From NCBI RefSeq assembly GCF_015711645.1, contig NZ_JABTEX010000002.1, positions 1 to 64,000 of the forward strand: a DNA stretch of 64,000 nucleotides. The letters run 5' to 3'. The position numbers and the translations under genes were made by a program. Shown in pieces: positions 1 to 8,311 of the stretch (the first letter of the stretch is position 1; each line of letters starts with the position of its first letter). Origin of the DNA: Planomonospora sp. ID82291 (GTDB lineage: Bacteria > Actinomycetota > Actinomycetes > Streptosporangiales > Streptosporangiaceae). A model generated the notes under the pieces. That model did no database searches. It was not told the DNA's origin and saw only the letters and a list, made by a program, of their open reading frames with translations.

Positions 1-62
1 TTCTTGCTCGCGTCCACTAGGCAATTCTGAGACAACAGGCATCTGCTTGTGTGTTTCATGGG
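1..62 (+). other. 23S-5S rRNA internal spacer (partial)
   Basis: AT-richer sequence directly upstream of the 5S gene, with the GCGTCCACT-type processing-stem sequence that is common in actinobacterial rRNA spacers. The 23S gene itself would lie before the window. This is inference from position and resemblance; no coding sequence is seen. Confidence 0.6.
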
Positions 63-181
63 GTTACGGCGGTTATGGCGAAGGGGAAACACCCGGTTAC
101 ATTCCGAACCCGGAAGTTAAGCTCTTCAGCGCCGATGGTACTGCACTCGGGAGGGTGTGGGAGAGTAGGTCGCCGCCGGAC
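63..181 (+). rRNA. rrf: 5S ribosomal RNA
   Basis: The sequence carries the conserved 5S core: CCCGGTTACATTCCGAACCC, then GGAAGTTAAG, CAGCGCCGATGGTACTGC and GGGAGAGTAGG. The ends (ACGGCGG at about 66-72 and CCGCCGG at about 173-179) pair to form helix I. The length of about 119 nt is normal. The 5S RNA sits in the central protuberance of the large ribosomal subunit. The exact ends are estimated to within a few bases. Confidence 0.95.
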
Positions 182-194
182 ATTTTTTGTGGAG

Positions 195-223
195 AGGGCC
201 GTCCCTGTGGGGCGGCCCTTTCT
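195..223 (+). terminator. rRNA operon terminator
   Basis: Hairpin with arms AGGGCCG (195-201) and CGGCCCT (213-219) followed by a short T run. It lies 14 bases after the 5S gene, where an intrinsic terminator of the rRNA operon is expected. Confidence 0.75.
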
Positions 224-369
224 GTGTTTTCGGGGGGTTTCCCGGGGGTTCGGGGTGTCATCCGTTTTCCCGGGGTGTGCGGGGTCTGCTGGTCCGGGGT
301 GCCGTGCCGGCCTCCGGACTGCTCTCGGACACCGGCCGGGGGCGGGACCGTTCCGCTGTTCCAGGCGTC

Positions 370-1158
370 TCAGGCGTGGAGCTCGCCGGAGAGCACGGTC
401 ACCGCGCGTCCTGTCAGGTCGACCCGGTCGCCGCGCACGGTCGTGTGGATCTCGCCGCCACGCTCGGAGAGCTGTCGGCCGACGAGAGCGTCTCTGCCGA
501 GTCTGGCCGACCAGTAGGGAGCGAGCGCGCAGTGTGCCGAGCCGGTCACCGGGTCCTCGGGAACGCCGACCCTGGGCGCGAAGAAGCGGGACACGTAGTC
601 CGCCTCGTCTCCCGCGGATTCGGCGGTCACGATGACGCCACGGGCGTCCACGGCCGCCAGGGCGGTGAAGTCCGGTGAGGCGGACCGCACGGCTCCCTCG
701 TCCTCGAGCTCGATGAGGTAGTCCCACTCGTTCCTGTGGATTCGGACCGACTCGGCGCCGAGCGCCTCGATCAGACCTTCCGGAGGGGTCGCCTCCGTCA
801 CGGTCTTCGCCGGGAAGTCCATGGTGAGCAGACCGTCCGCGTCACGCGTCACGGAGAGGATTCCGCTCTTCGTCGAGAATTCGAGCGTCTGCGGGGCGGT
901 TCCGGTGGAGTAGAGCACGTGTGCGGTGGCGAGCGTGGCATGCCCGCAGAGGGCGACCTCGGTCGCCGGGGTGAACCAGCGCAGGGAATAGGGGCCGTTG
1001 CGCTCTCCTGCCCGAACGAAGGCCGTCTCGGAGTGTCTCATCTCGGCGGCGACGGACTGCATCCACGCATCGGGCATCGAACCATCGAGGAGGCAGACGC
1101 CCGCCGGGTTGCCACGAAAAACCCGATCGGTAAAGGAGTCGACAGTGTAGATGCGCAT
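370..1158 (-). CDS. PhzF family isomerase/epimerase
   Basis: A 262-residue cytosolic protein of the PhzF/DAP-epimerase fold. It shows the family hallmarks in order: an N-terminal DSFTDRVFRGNPAGVC stretch, the SETAFV segment that carries the catalytic Glu, the CGHATLATAHVL motif, and a C-terminal DPVTGSAHCALAPYW motif. In phenazine producers PhzF isomerises trans-2,3-dihydro-3-hydroxyanthranilate, but most genomic copies stand alone, as here with no phz genes nearby, and their substrate is unknown. The start is an ATG giving the usual MRIYTVDSF opening. It is transcribed towards the rRNA operon and divergently from the SepF-like gene. Confidence 0.9.
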   Translation of the reverse strand: MRIYTVDSFTDRVFRGNPAGVCLLDGSMPDAWMQSVAAEMRHSETAFVRAGERNGPYSLRWFTPATEVALCGHATLATAHVLYSTGTAPQTLEFSTKSGILSVTRDADGLLTMDFPAKTVTEATPPEGLIEALGAESVRIHRNEWDYLIELEDEGAVRSASPDFTALAAVDARGVIVTAESAGDEADYVSRFFAPRVGVPEDPVTGSAHCALAPYWSARLGRDALVGRQLSERGGEIHTTVRGDRVDLTGRAVTVLSGELHA

Positions 1159-1350
1159 GACGAGATACTAGGGGGGTCATCGACGGGGGATTGAAGGCAG
1201 GCCTGGGGGGCAGGCAGGCCTTGACGTTGACCGTACGAATTGGAATTACATGCTGGGCGTGTCGCGTGGCGAACTTCTGGGCGTCGGCTAGCGTCAAAGA
1301 TGTAGGGACACACGCCGGACGAGGCGGAGTCCTGCGGAAAGGAAGTGCCG

Positions 1351-1749
1351 ATGGGGGCAGTGCGCAAGGTGGCGACATACCTTGGCCTGGGCGGGGCAGA
1401 GCATTATGACGACTCCTACGACTACGAGTACGAGGAAGAGATCGAGGCCGAGGACGAGAACTGGCGGCCGGCTTCCGAGCGCGCGGCCAAGCGCTGGCGC
1501 GCGGTGAGCGAGCCCTCGCGGATCGTGATGCTGACGCCGCGCAAGTACAACGATGCCCCCATCATCGGACGGCACTTCCGCGAGCGGCAGGCCGTGATCA
1601 TGGATGTCAACGAGATGACCGCTGCAGAGGCGACGCGGATGGTCGACTTCGCGGCGGGACTGGCCTACGGCTGCGAGGGCCGCATCGAGCGGATCGCGGA
1701 GAAGGTCTTCCTGCTGGCCCCGGCCGACATGGAGATCACCACTGGTTGA
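1351..1749 (+). CDS. SepF-like cell division protein (short paralogue)
   Basis: A 132-residue protein with an acidic, Tyr-rich linker (about residues 17-35) and a C-terminal SepF fold recognisable by VMLTPRKYNDAP, RQAVIMDVNEMT and RMVDFAAGLAYGCEGRIERI. SepF anchors FtsZ to the membrane. The first residues (GAVRKVATYLGLGG) could form the short amphipathic membrane helix of the family. It is not in a division (dcw) cluster and is shorter than typical actinobacterial SepF, so it is more likely a SepF-like paralogue such as those known in Streptomyces than the essential SepF. The ATG at 1351 is preferred over the GTG at 1345 because GGAAAGGA (1336-1343) is then 7 bases away. Confidence 0.85.
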   Translation: MGAVRKVATYLGLGGAEHYDDSYDYEYEEEIEAEDENWRPASERAAKRWRAVSEPSRIVMLTPRKYNDAPIIGRHFRERQAVIMDVNEMTAAEATRMVDFAAGLAYGCEGRIERIAEKVFLLAPADMEITTG

Positions 1750-1921
1750 GACGGTGATCCACCGGTCGAGACCCTGATGTGAGACCGTCGCCGTCCCCCG
1801 GGGACGGCGGACCCCCCGCTCCGCTCCCGCCGCGGTCTCACGTCTGCGGTCCTTCCGGCCTCCCACGGCGTTCTCAGACCGCCGGTCCTTGTCCGCGCCG
1901 GTCGTGTTCTCCCGGCTCCGG

Positions 1922-3247
1922 TCAGCCGGCCCGGGGACCGCGACGCAGCAGACGGGTCAGTTCGGCCAGGTCCGAGGCGGCGGTCTGCGCGCGTTTCTCG
2001 GCCTCCCTGGCGTACTCGTGCAGGGCCCACACGGCTCCGTCGGCGAGTTCGTGCAATTCCCCGAGCCGGGCCGCGACGTGGTCGGCGTCCTCCTGCTCGC
2101 GGGCGCGCCGCTGCCAGAGCAGGTAGGCGCCCCCCGCCGACAGCAGGAGCGCGAGTGCCGCCGCCGGGAGCGGCGTCGGGATGAGGAAGGCCGCGGCCAG
2201 GAGCACCGCGCCGAGGGCGAACAATGCGTAGGCGGGCCAGGGGAGCCCTCGGGCGGGGACGCTCTCGGCCACCAGGTGCTTCTCGGCTGCGGCGAGCGAG
2301 GCGGGATCGGGGCCTTCCGGCCGGAGGGCCACGTCGTGGCCGAGCAGGGAGACGGTGACCGCCGACGGGGGGACGGCCCGGGTGGCCTCGACGAGCTCCT
2401 CTGCCGCGCTCCGCACGATCGGTGCGGCCACGTGCAGGGCGATGGCCGCGAGCCGGGAATCGGATCCGGGGCGCAGATCCGCCAAGAGGTAGTCGGTCAG
2501 GGAGCGTGCCCGGTCTTCGGTCTCTCCGGAGACGATCAGACGGCGCAGCACCGCCGACGGTTCGTCCTCGGAGACGGAAGAGGGCGGGCGGCGGGTCGTA
2601 CCGCCGGGGCCGCCGCGGTCTTCGCGGACCGAGGTGATCTCGACGCAGCGGCCGCGGAGCCGGGCCAGCTGGATGGCGGCGTGCACGGGCCGGGCCAGTT
2701 CGGGGAGTTGGGCGATCTCCGGGAAGTCGGCCAGGGACGGGGGGACCACGATCGAGGGTTCGTCGGGGGCCAGCGCGCGGAGCCAGCGGGCGGGGTCGGA
2801 GTCGGCGGAGAGGGAGACCGCGTCGAGCTTGCGCAGCACGAAGATCTTCCCTGCGGGACCGTACGCGCCCTGGGCGGCGGCGAGCCAGAGGGCCCGCTGA
2901 CCAGGGGTGACGGGCCGGTCCATGGAGAGGTCGCCGAAGGCGGTGCCGAACCAGGAGGCGTGGATCCGGTCGCCCTGGCCGGCGGCGGCGAGGGCGAGGC
3001 AGAGGAAGAGAGCGGTCCTGCGCTCGTCGCACTGGGCGGCGCGGCCGAGCGGGCCCAGCGCGTCGTCGCCTTGGACGAGGGCGGCCAGGGCCTCGACGGC
3101 CGGAGGCAGCCAGTGGTCGGGCGCGTCCGTGAGTTCCCGCGGCGGTGGCGCCGGGGGAGCGTCGGTGGAGAGACTCGCCAGGAGTGCGTCGGCGTAGCGG
3201 TGCAACTCCGCCCCGGCGTGGGGGGTCGCGGTCAGGTCCGTGCTCAA
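1922..3247 (-). CDS. Two-TM membrane protein of unknown function
   Basis: A 441-residue protein that I do not recognise. Residues 1-320 are soluble and helical, rich in Ala, Leu and Pro. Two adjacent membrane helices follow at about 330-375 (the first is LPWPAYALFALGAVLLAAAF, then a proline-containing turn). A charged C-terminal helix with coiled-coil character (AREQEDADHVAARLGELHEL) ends the protein. The predicted arrangement is a membrane hairpin with both large domains on the cytoplasmic side (inference). The apparent start is TTG at 3247, giving MSTDLTATPHAG, with no strong ribosome binding site. It lies downstream of argS but is separated from it by a hairpin. Confidence 0.7.
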   Translation of the reverse strand: MSTDLTATPHAGAELHRYADALLASLSTDAPPAPPPRELTDAPDHWLPPAVEALAALVQGDDALGPLGRAAQCDERRTALFLCLALAAAGQGDRIHASWFGTAFGDLSMDRPVTPGQRALWLAAAQGAYGPAGKIFVLRKLDAVSLSADSDPARWLRALAPDEPSIVVPPSLADFPEIAQLPELARPVHAAIQLARLRGRCVEITSVREDRGGPGGTTRRPPSSVSEDEPSAVLRRLIVSGETEDRARSLTDYLLADLRPGSDSRLAAIALHVAAPIVRSAAEELVEATRAVPPSAVTVSLLGHDVALRPEGPDPASLAAAEKHLVAESVPARGLPWPAYALFALGAVLLAAAFLIPTPLPAAALALLLSAGGAYLLWQRRAREQEDADHVAARLGELHELADGAVWALHEYAREAEKRAQTAASDLAELTRLLRRGPRAG

Positions 3248-3347
3248 GGGCGGGGAACTCTTTCGAAGTCGTGACCGTTGACCGCGCCAGCGTAGTCCGC
3301 TGCGGAGATCACCGTTGGGAGGCGCGCCGTACCGGTCTTTGCCGGAC

Positions 3348-3378
3348 GATCACCCGGATTTGACGAATCCGGGTGATC
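3348..3378 (-). terminator. Terminator hairpin after argS
   Basis: Perfect 13-bp stem, GATCACCCGGATT (3348-3360) and AATCCGGGTGATC (3366-3378), with a five-base loop. It lies 15 bases beyond the argS stop. There is no T run, which is usual for actinobacterial terminators. It separates argS from the membrane-protein gene downstream. Confidence 0.7.
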
Positions 3379-3393
3379 GCCCGGCGGGCGGGG

Positions 3394-5130
3394 TCACATG
3401 CGCTCGGGCACCGGGACGCCGAGGAGGTCCAGCCCGGTCTCCAGCACACGCAGGGTCAGAGCGCACAGCGCGAGGCGTGAGGCGCGGGTGGCCTCGTCGA
3501 CGCCCTCCTTCAGGACCGGGCAGTTCTCGTAGAACGCGGTGAACGCACTGGCGGTGTCGAAGAGATAGGCGCACAGGCGGTGCGGTTCGGCCAGGGCCCC
3601 GGCCTGCTCGACCACCGCGCCGAAGCCCAGCAGCTGCAGGGCCAGCCCGCGCTCGGCCGCATGGCCCAGCGTGATCGGACCGGTCGCCGCGGCGGGGTCG
3701 GCGCCGCCCCGGCGGAAGATGGAGCGGATGCGGGCCGTGGCGTACTGCATGTAGGGGCCGGTGTTGCCGGTGAACCCGAGCATGCGGTCGAAGTCGAAGA
3801 TGTACTCGCTGTCGTGGCTGACCGACAGGTCGGCGTACTTGACCGCGCCCATGCCGACGGAGTGGGCGATCTCGTTCTGGGTCGCCTCGTCGTAGCCGCG
3901 TTCGGCGATGGCCGCCCTGGCCCGGTCGACGGCCTCGGTGAGCAGCTCCGTCAACTTGACGGTCTCGCCGCTGCGGGTCCGGAACCGGCGGCCGTCGGCG
4001 CCCAGCATCATGCCGATCTGGATGTGCTCGGCGGAGACCGCGTCGGGCAGCCAGCCGGCCATCCGGGCCGCGGCGAAGATCATCCGGAAGTGCAGTGCCT
4101 GGTCGGCGCCGACGACGTACAGGATCCGGTCGACCTTGAGGTCGTTGACCCGGTAGCGGATGGCGGCCATGTCGGTGGTGGCGTAGCCGTACCCGCCGTC
4201 GCTCTTGCGGATCATGAGCGGGAGCGGCCTGTCGTCGCTGCCGGTGAAGCCGGGCGGGAAGACGCAGAGGGCGCCTTCGCTCATCGTCGCCACGCCCGAG
4301 GCCTCCAGGTCGGCGCAGGTCGTGGCGAGCATGGGGTTGTACATGCTCTCGCCGGCGATGTCCTCGTCGGTGAGCGTGACGCCGAGCATGGAGTAGATCT
4401 TGTCGAAGTAGCGGATGGTGGCGTCCATGAACAGGTGCCAGAGCCGCATGGTCTCCGGATCTCCGGCCTGCAGGGTCGACACGCGCTCCCGCGACCGCTG
4501 CTTGAACGCGGCGTCGGAGTCGAACTTGGCGCGGGCCTCCTGGTAGTACTCGCTGCCCTCGCCGGCTTCCAGCCGGGCGATGGCGGCGTCCTCGCCGATG
4601 TCCAGCAGGTGCTCGATGAGCATGCCGAACGGGGTGCCCCAGTCGCCGAGGTGGTTCTGCCGCACGACGCGGTTGCCGAGGTGTTCGAGCGTGCGGGCCA
4701 GGGAGTCGCCGACGATGGTCGTGCGCAGGTGGCCGACGTGCATCTCCTTGGCCGCGTTCGGCGCGGAGTAGTCGATCACGATGGTCTGCGGCGGAGTGGT
4801 GGTCCCGACACCGGTGCGCGGGTCGGCGAGGATCTCGGAGGCCCGGTCGGCGATCCAGGAGTCGTCGAGCGCGATGTTGAGGAAGCCGGGGCCGCTGACC
4901 TCGGCGGTTCCGGGGAAGGCGGGGTCCGCGGTGAGCCGGTCGGCGATCTCCTGGGCGACCTCCCGCGGGGCACGTCGCAGGCGCTTGCTCAGGCTCATCG
5001 CGACGTTCGCCTGGTAGTCGGCGAACTGCGAGGGGCGGATCAGCGGGTCTGCGTCGGAGTACTCGGCACCGAAGGCGGCGGCCAGCGCCTGCTGGACGCG
5101 CTCGGTGAGGACGAGCTGCGGGTCGGTCAT
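3394..5130 (-). CDS. argS: Arginyl-tRNA synthetase
   Basis: A 578-residue class I aminoacyl-tRNA synthetase that attaches arginine to tRNA-Arg using ATP. The N-terminal Add1 domain is followed by the HIGH-type signature MHVGHLR (about residue 131) after the YSAPNAAKEM motif. The catalytic core continues to MLGADGRRFRTRSG, the segment that replaces KMSKS in this enzyme, and the DALR anticodon-binding domain ends the protein with LLGVPVPERM. It is full length. The ATG at 5130 gives MTDPQLVLTERV, typical of the family. In many actinobacteria argS precedes lysA and hom; those genes are not beside it here. Confidence 0.97.
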   Translation of the reverse strand: MTDPQLVLTERVQQALAAAFGAEYSDADPLIRPSQFADYQANVAMSLSKRLRRAPREVAQEIADRLTADPAFPGTAEVSGPGFLNIALDDSWIADRASEILADPRTGVGTTTPPQTIVIDYSAPNAAKEMHVGHLRTTIVGDSLARTLEHLGNRVVRQNHLGDWGTPFGMLIEHLLDIGEDAAIARLEAGEGSEYYQEARAKFDSDAAFKQRSRERVSTLQAGDPETMRLWHLFMDATIRYFDKIYSMLGVTLTDEDIAGESMYNPMLATTCADLEASGVATMSEGALCVFPPGFTGSDDRPLPLMIRKSDGGYGYATTDMAAIRYRVNDLKVDRILYVVGADQALHFRMIFAAARMAGWLPDAVSAEHIQIGMMLGADGRRFRTRSGETVKLTELLTEAVDRARAAIAERGYDEATQNEIAHSVGMGAVKYADLSVSHDSEYIFDFDRMLGFTGNTGPYMQYATARIRSIFRRGGADPAAATGPITLGHAAERGLALQLLGFGAVVEQAGALAEPHRLCAYLFDTASAFTAFYENCPVLKEGVDEATRASRLALCALTLRVLETGLDLLGVPVPERM

Positions 5131-5426
5131 GTGTCAAGGATATCGGTAGTGCCGACCCGGCTCCGGGACATCACGCTCATATGTGATCATGGCCCGTCGC
5201 GATCGCCCGTGCGTCGCGGTTCCGGGGCCGGATCGAGGCCGGATCGAGGCCGGATCGGGGCCGTCCGGCGCGCTCCGTGTCGCCGTCGCCCCCGGTGCCC
5301 GCGGGTACGGTCGACCCGTTCGGGTTCACCTGGCCGGTGGCCGTCGTCGTGGTGCCCGCGGGTACGGTTCGCGCGGTGGTGCGGCCGGTGCGGTGGTCAC
5401 CAGAGGTGGTGCGGCCGGTGCGGTGG
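5131..5426. repeat. Intergenic region with two tandem repeat arrays
   Basis: This gap between argS and plsX holds no gene. Near 5225-5260 a GGATCGAGGCC-type unit of about 11-12 bases is repeated. At 5376-5454 a 30-bp unit (5376-5405, 5406-5435, then about 19 bases of a third copy) contains GTGCGGCCGGTGCGG and GGTGGTCACC. A segment containing GTGCCCGCGGGTACGGT also occurs twice (about 5297 and 5352). The second array runs into the 3' end of plsX. Confidence 0.8.
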
Positions 5427-6461
5427 TCACCAGAGGCGGTGCGGCCGGTGGGTGGGGCCGAGGCGCTCGCCGATGCGGGCCACCACGCCCCGGTGGGCCA
5501 GCGTGGCGGCCAGGGCGCAGGCGGCGCTCACGCCCGGCGCCCGGGTGGCCCCGTGCGCGATGACCACGGTGCCGTTCAGCCCGAGCAGTACGGCGCCGCC
5601 GTACGCCTCCGGGTCCAGCCGGCGGCGGAGTTCCAGGATGCGTTTGCGCTGCAGCAGCCCGCCCAGCCGGGCGGTGCGGCTCTCCTGGATCGTCTCGCGC
5701 AGCTCGGCGAAGGCGTAGCGGACGCTGCCCTCCATGGTCTTGAGCGCCACGTTGCCGGTGAAGCCGTCGGCGACGACGACGTCCACGGACCCGGTGAGCA
5801 GGTCGTGGCCCTCGACGTTGCCGGCGAAGTCGAGGCCGGGGGCGGCCGAGAGCAGTTCGTGCGCCCGCCTGACGAGCTTGTTGCCCTTCCCTGGTTCGCT
5901 GCCGATGGTCAGCAGGCCGATGCGGGGGCCGGTGACGCCGAGCGCGGTCTCGGCGTAGGCGGCGCCGAGGTGGGCGAACTGGACCAGCGTCTCCGGCTTG
6001 ACCTCGGCGTTCGCTCCGGCGTCCAGGAGGATGCGGGGGCGGGGGCGGGTGGGCAGGGCCACCGCGATCGCGGGCCGGAGCACGCCGGGCTGCCCTTTGA
6101 GTCGGAGCTTGCCGGTGGCCACGACGCCGGCGGTGGAGCCGGCCGAGACGACGGCGCACGCGTCGCCCCGCCGGACGAGGTGGCAGGCGACGGCGATGCT
6201 GGAGCGCGGGCGGCGCAGGCTGGCGAGGGCGCCCTCGTCCATGGCCAGTGCCTCCTCGGCGCGGACGATCGGGATCTCGGCGGTGGCGTCGTGCCGGGCC
6301 AGCGCCTCGTGGATCGGGCGGGGGGCGCCGACGAGGACGACGGGGATCCCGTGCTCCCGGACGGCCTGCACGGCTCCGGCGACGATCTCGCCGGGGGCGT
6401 GGTCGCCGCCCATCGCGTCCAGCGCGACGGGGGCGCCGGAGACGTCGGCGGTGTCAGGCAA
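5427..6461 (-). CDS. plsX: Phosphate acyltransferase PlsX
   Basis: A 344-residue enzyme that converts acyl-ACP and phosphate into acyl phosphate, the donor for PlsY in phospholipid synthesis. It has the defining VALDAMGGDHAPGEIVAGA motif near the N-terminus and the DALANAEV-like segment around LLDAGANAEVKPETLVQFA, and ends a little after ARIGERLG. I place the start at TTG 6461 because GAGGTG stands 5-7 bases upstream; a GTG at 6524 is also possible and would add 21 non-conserved residues. The usual partner genes (rpmF, fabD, fabH) are not adjacent. The last residues and the stop codon are encoded inside the 30-bp repeat array. Confidence 0.92.
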   Translation of the reverse strand: MPDTADVSGAPVALDAMGGDHAPGEIVAGAVQAVREHGIPVVLVGAPRPIHEALARHDATAEIPIVRAEEALAMDEGALASLRRPRSSIAVACHLVRRGDACAVVSAGSTAGVVATGKLRLKGQPGVLRPAIAVALPTRPRPRILLDAGANAEVKPETLVQFAHLGAAYAETALGVTGPRIGLLTIGSEPGKGNKLVRRAHELLSAAPGLDFAGNVEGHDLLTGSVDVVVADGFTGNVALKTMEGSVRYAFAELRETIQESRTARLGGLLQRKRILELRRRLDPEAYGGAVLLGLNGTVVIAHGATRAPGVSAACALAATLAHRGVVARIGERLGPTHRPHRLW

Positions 6462-6588
6462 GCGGTCACCTCGTACGGGATGGGGCCCCGCGTCGTAGGC
6501 GCCTCGGTGGCGGGCGGCGGTCACCTCGCGCGGAGTGGGATCCCCGCATCGTAGGCGCCGCGACCGGGCGCCACACAGGCGGGGGCGA

Positions 6589-6820
6589 TCAGGGAGCGCT
6601 CGGGATGTTCCCGTCGGTTCTCTCCCGGGAGACGACGACCTTGCCCGAGGTCACCCGGCCGGTGACCCGGATGACCGGGCCGTCGCGGTCGCCCGCGCCG
6701 CCGGAGACGCGCCGTTCGGCGAACGGCGAACGGCGAACCGAGCCGGCCGAGGACGGCGACCGCGCGATCGCGATCCGTGTCGGAGGCGCGGAGCGCGGGA
6801 GCGGGGATGGGGGCGGTCAT
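6589..6820 (-). pseudogene. Small gene broken by a heptanucleotide repeat (DUF1707-like ends)
   Basis: Two GC3-rich reading frames lie head to tail. From ATG 6820 the first frame reads MTAPIPAPALRASDTDRDRA..., resembling the start of DUF1707 proteins. The second frame gives a beta-rich tail with VIRVTGRVTSGKVVVSRER and stops at 6589. They are out of frame because GTTCGCC (minus strand) occurs three times in a row at 6718-6738. With two copies the gene would be one open frame of 74 codons. A TAGACT box lies 7 bases before the ATG and there is no ribosome binding site, so a leaderless transcript is possible. The family link is tentative, and the usual middle of a DUF1707 domain is missing. Confidence 0.55.
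6718..6738. repeat. Three tandem copies of a 7-bp repeat
   Basis: Plus-strand GGCGAAC at 6718-6724, 6725-6731 and 6732-6738. Seven is not a multiple of three, so gain or loss of one unit shifts the reading frame of the small minus-strand gene that contains it. Confidence 0.95.
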
Positions 6821-6988
6821 GGCCCGAGTCTAGGCGAATTCGCGATATGTCGTGAGATGTGCGCCGGTGGAGTTCGGTATCGGATGGAACCGATCCTCCG
6901 GCGGGGGCGTCCGGTAGGTAAGCGCGATGGACGCGCGAATGGTCGAAGAGGTTTACGCATAAAAGGTAAAAGCGAGAGGAATCACTTA

Positions 6989-8311
6989 GTGATCTTTAAA
7001 GAGGCGTCCACCCGGGGGTTCCGCGCCTACACGGCGAAACACCTCGACGACCTGCTGCGACGGGCCGGTCTCGACGAGGAGGAGCGGCTCCGGGTCCGGG
7101 CGGTGGCGACCGTACTGCCCTTCCGCACCAACGCCTACGTGGTCGAGGAGCTGATCGACTGGTCGGCGGTGCCCGAGGACCCGATCTACCGGCTGGTCTT
7201 CCCCCAGCCCGACATGCTGCCCGCCGCGGACGTCACCCGGCTGGCGGACCTGCTGCGCGACGGCGCCCCGAGCGCGCGGCTCCAGGCGGCGGCGAACGAG
7301 GTGCGGATGCGGCTCAACCCGCACCCGGCCGGGCAGCTCGACCTCAACGTCCCGCGCGTCGGGACCGAGCCCGTGCCCGGAATGCAGCACAAGTACCCGG
7401 AGACGGTGCTGTTCTTCCCCAAGCAGGGGCAGACCTGCCACGCCTACTGCACCTACTGCTTCCGGTGGGCGCAGTTCATCGGGGAGCCCGACCTGAAGTT
7501 CGCCTCCGACGACGTGGCCGCGCTGGTGTCCTACCTGCGGTCCCACCCCGAGGTGACCAGCGTGCTGCTGACCGGCGGCGATCCCATGATCATGGGGGAG
7601 GCGGTGCTCCGCCGCTACCTGGAGCCGCTGCTCGCGGTGGAGCAGCTGGAGTCCATCCGGATCGGCACCAAGTCCCTGGGGTACTGGCCGCAGCGGTTCG
7701 TCTCGGACCCGGACGCCGACGAGACCCTCAAGCTGCTCGCCTCCGTGGTGGACGCGGGCAAGAACCTCGCCTTCATGGCGCACTTCTCCCATCCCCGGGA
7801 GATGGACTCCCCGCTGGTGGAGGCGGCGGTGGCCGGGATCCTCGGCACGGGCGCGGTGATCCGCACCCAGGCGCCGCTGATCAGGTCGGTCAACGACGAT
7901 CCGGCCGTCTGGTCGTCGATGTGGCGCCGGCAGCACGTGATGGGCATGGTGCCGTACTACATGTTCGTCGAGCGGGACACCGGGCCGCAGGACTACTTCG
8001 CGGTGCCGCTGGCCCGGGCCCACGAGATCTTCCGGGACGCCTATGCGGGCGTCTCGGGGCTCTGCCGCACCGTGCGCGGCCCTTCGATGTCGGCCACCCC
8101 CGGCAAGGTCTGCGTCGACGGTGTCGCGGAGGTCGCCGGGCGGAAGGTCTTCGTGCTCCACCTCATCCAGGCCCGCGACCCCGATCTGGTCGGGCGGCCG
8201 TTCTTCGCCGCGTACGACCCCGAGGCGGTGTGGCTCACCGACCTGCGGCCGGCCTTCGCCGACCGCTTCCCCTTCGAGCCGGTCACGGCCGACGCGCGGC
8301 TGTCGGCCTGA
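6989..8311 (+). CDS. KamA family radical SAM protein (lysine 2,3-aminomutase-like)
   Basis: A 440-residue radical SAM enzyme. The cluster motif CHAYCTYC (Cys150, Cys154, Cys157; CX3CX2C) sits after the HKYPETVLFFP stretch typical of the KamA family, followed by LLTGGDPMIM. Near the C-terminus SMSATPGKVCVDG contains a Gly-Lys in the region where lysine 2,3-aminomutase binds PLP. Known relatives interconvert alpha- and beta-lysine or similar amino acids with SAM, a 4Fe-4S cluster and PLP, but the substrate here cannot be read. No partner genes are adjacent. The start is GTG 6989, with GAGAGGA (6974-6980) 8 bases upstream; upstream codons in frame lack coding bias. Confidence 0.85.
   Translation: MIFKEASTRGFRAYTAKHLDDLLRRAGLDEEERLRVRAVATVLPFRTNAYVVEELIDWSAVPEDPIYRLVFPQPDMLPAADVTRLADLLRDGAPSARLQAAANEVRMRLNPHPAGQLDLNVPRVGTEPVPGMQHKYPETVLFFPKQGQTCHAYCTYCFRWAQFIGEPDLKFASDDVAALVSYLRSHPEVTSVLLTGGDPMIMGEAVLRRYLEPLLAVEQLESIRIGTKSLGYWPQRFVSDPDADETLKLLASVVDAGKNLAFMAHFSHPREMDSPLVEAAVAGILGTGAVIRTQAPLIRSVNDDPAVWSSMWRRQHVMGMVPYYMFVERDTGPQDYFAVPLARAHEIFRDAYAGVSGLCRTVRGPSMSATPGKVCVDGVAEVAGRKVFVLHLIQARDPDLVGRPFFAAYDPEAVWLTDLRPAFADRFPFEPVTADARLSA

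Noticed and set aside
370-1158. Phenazine biosynthesis locus
   Set aside because: Only the PhzF-family protein is present; such proteins are widespread without phenazine genes.
6521-6820. A continuous 99-residue minus-strand frame from the same ATG as the broken small gene
   Set aside because: After the heptanucleotide repeat this frame becomes Arg/Pro-rich with poor coding bias, while the bias continues in the other frame; it is the out-of-frame product, not a real protein.
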